Positions 5,405 to 6,719 of a DNA stretch of 6,719 bases are shown here, one piece after another. This DNA is from UBA1450 sp964452355. GTDB taxonomy: Bacteria; Patescibacteriota; Microgenomatia; UBA1406; GWC2-37-13. Location: assembly GCA_964452355.1 (NCBI GenBank), contig CAYVKV010000022.1, forward strand, positions 1-6,719. Direction: 5' to 3'. Within the stretch, counting starts at the first letter, position 1. Every line of letters begins with the position of its first letter. The notes under the pieces are model-generated. The model did no database searches. It saw nothing but the letters and a program-made list of their open reading frames with translations, and was not told where the DNA came from. The translations under genes and the position numbers were made by a program.

Positions 5405-6719
5405 ATGAATAGGTTTAGCTATATAAATAAAGCATTTTCACTTTCGCAAATAGCCATAGTAGTGGCAGTTTTTCTTGTAATTTATAGCGTTACTTCGATT
5501 TCTTCCGTCTTTGCCGCTACCGGTATAAGAGAAACAATAAACTTCCAAGGAAAGTTGGTAAATGCGAGCGGACTTAATGTTGCAGACGCTGATTACGACA
5601 TAACATTCAAACTGTATACCGTTTCAAGCGGTGGTACCGCATTTTGGACTGAGGCAAATACGGGGGCAAATGATGTCACCGTAAACGATGGTATTTTTCG
5701 AGTGGAACTTGGATCCATCACTAGTCTTTCAAGCGAAGATTTCAATCAAGATGAGATCTGGCTGGGGATCACCGTTGGGGGAGATGCCGAGATGACTCCG
5801 CGCGTGAGATTTACTGCATCACCCTATGCATTTCAGGCAAAAAAAGTACCCTGGTCTGGACTGCAAAATGCAGCGGCGAACTTAGCGCTTACCATGGGTT
5901 CGTACACTTCAACCTTTACCTACGGAAATACGACGGGTACGGCGAATTTGTTCAACCTCACCGATACTGCAAGTAATTCAGGAACAGGGTACTTGCTCAA
6001 TATTTCGACCGCAACAAGCTCCACTCTTAAGCCATTTAAGGTGACGTCCGCAGGGACAGAAGCACTCATGGTGGATGCGAGTGGGAATGTGGGAATAGGG
6101 ACGACCAATCCCGGAGCATACAAACTCAACGTCTTAGGGAATGCATATATATCAACAATCTTAAATGTAGGATCAGGAGTCACCACCCCAGCATTTACCT
6201 TTACGACCTCTCCCAATGCAGGTTACGTCTTAACATCAGACGCTGCAGGGAACGCAAGTTGGACTGATATTGCAGCGTCCGGTGGAGCATGGACCTTGTC
6301 AAGTACCAATCTCTACCCAGACAGTGCAACATACAATGTTGCAATTGGTCATACCACCCCAGGGACTTACAAACTCAACGTCTTAGGCACCACCTATCTT
6401 TCAGGGACCGTTAACCTTGGAGCAGGGTTAACCGTCACCGGAGCCACAAACCTCGGTTCCACCCTCTACGTCTCAAGTACCACAAACTTAGGTGCAGGAC
6501 TTACTGTTTCGGGGAACATCAATACATCAGGTACGGTCACGGCCGGAACATTTTCCGGTTCAGGAGCATCCTTAACCAGTATTCCCAAAGGAGCACTTGC
6601 AAACTCAGGGACTCTTTCATTTGACTGGGTAGACTCAGAAGTTGATGATGCATTAACCATATCAGGAGGAACCATTGGATCAAACAATATTTCCTCAGCA
6701 TCAGTATGGACCACCTTAG
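5405..6719 (+). CDS. Large fibre-like surface protein, 5' part (runs off the right edge)
   Basis: The open frame of 438 codons has no stop before the window ends. An N-terminal signal segment (about 12-37, ending VFAA) is followed by a beta domain (41-145): INFQGKLVNASG, DYDITFKLY, WTEA, NDGIFRVELGS, then WLGITVGGDAEMTPR and YAFQAK. This domain heads many large surface proteins of Patescibacteria and related bacteria. Next come tail-fibre-like segments: GTANLFNLTDTASNSGTGYL (179-198) and two copies of a GIGTTNP-type repeat, NVGIGTTNPGAYKLNVLG (228-245) and NVAIGHTTPGTYKLNVLG (311-328). Short L-x-V-x-G beta repeats (336-383) and GTFSGSGASLTSIPKGAL (381-398) follow. Such proteins often end in a peptidase S74 (endosialidase chaperone) domain, which would lie beyond the window. 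An extracellular adhesive or fibre role is likely. The start is the only ATG before the signal segment and has no Shine-Dalgarno sequence. Confidence 0.88.
   Translation, partial: MNRFSYINKAFSLSQIAIVVAVFLVIYSVTSISSVFAATGIRETINFQGKLVNASGLNVADADYDITFKLYTVSSGGTAFWTEANTGANDVTVNDGIFRVELGSITSLSSEDFNQDEIWLGITVGGDAEMTPRVRFTASPYAFQAKKVPWSGLQNAAANLALTMGSYTSTFTYGNTTGTANLFNLTDTASNSGTGYLLNISTATSSTLKPFKVTSAGTEALMVDASGNVGIGTTNPGAYKLNVLGNAYISTILNVGSGVTTPAFTFTTSPNAGYVLTSDAAGNASWTDIAASGGAWTLSSTNLYPDSATYNVAIGHTTPGTYKLNVLGTTYLSGTVNLGAGLTVTGATNLGSTLYVSSTTNLGAGLTVSGNINTSGTVTAGTFSGSGASLTSIPKGALANSGTLSFDWVDSEVDDALTISGGTIGSNNISSASVWTTL
6119..6387 (+). repeat. 20-bp exact direct repeat inside the fibre-like gene
   Basis: TACAAACTCAACGTCTTAGG occurs at 6119-6138 and again at 6368-6387, 249 bp apart, which is exactly 83 codons. 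It encodes YKLNVLG in both GIGTTNP-type repeats. The surrounding bases have diverged, so this is the best conserved part of an internal duplication. Confidence 0.85.

Noticed and set aside
5920..6714. Minus-strand frames opposite the fibre-like gene
   Set aside because: They are antisense to a clear repetitive coding frame and reflect its codon bias.

Overview
The window looks like part of a Candidate Phyla Radiation (Patescibacteria) genome. The evidence is indirect. The proteins are secreted or membrane-anchored beta-rich families that recur in those genomes: an N-terminal domain with the INFQGKL signature leading into tail-fibre-like GIGTTNP repeats, a protein with SSTN repeats near its N-terminus, and surface proteins ending in PTY or PTF. 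There are almost no Shine-Dalgarno sequences. All six genes read as standard code 11, and no reading frame has an internal TGA. The lineage within the radiation cannot be told from this window.

Layout. Positions 1-188 hold two identical 55-bp repeats, each a nested hairpin, downstream of a minus-strand gene cluster. Positions 189-4780 hold five minus-strand genes, transcribed from high to low coordinates. In transcription order they are: a secreted fibronectin-III protein with a C-terminal WxL-like beta domain (3722-4780), a DUF916-like membrane-anchored protein (2782-3714), a second secreted protein with a related C-terminal domain (1563-2711), a second DUF916-like anchored protein (627-1550), and a small membrane-anchored protein with a cupredoxin-like domain lacking metal ligands (189-614). 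Positions 4781-5404 are a 624-bp AT-rich divergent intergenic region with promoters at both ends and an inverted repeat. From 5405 a plus-strand gene for a large fibre-like surface protein runs off the right edge.

How it may work together. The five minus-strand genes look like a duplicated two-gene module, a secreted surface protein followed by its membrane-anchored DUF916-like partner, with a small cupredoxin-like protein at the end. This parallels the WxL protein and WxL-interacting protein (DUF916/DUF3324) systems of Firmicutes, in which an anchored partner holds a secreted protein at the cell surface. Three of the five genes (3722-4780, 627-1550, 189-614) have a -10-like hexamer exactly six bases before the ATG and no Shine-Dalgarno sequence, which suggests leaderless transcripts. 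In two of them the TGA stop codon of the preceding gene also supplies the TG of an extended -10. The cluster may therefore be a chain of individually initiated leaderless genes rather than one simple operon. Functional assignments rest on sequence pattern recognition alone.
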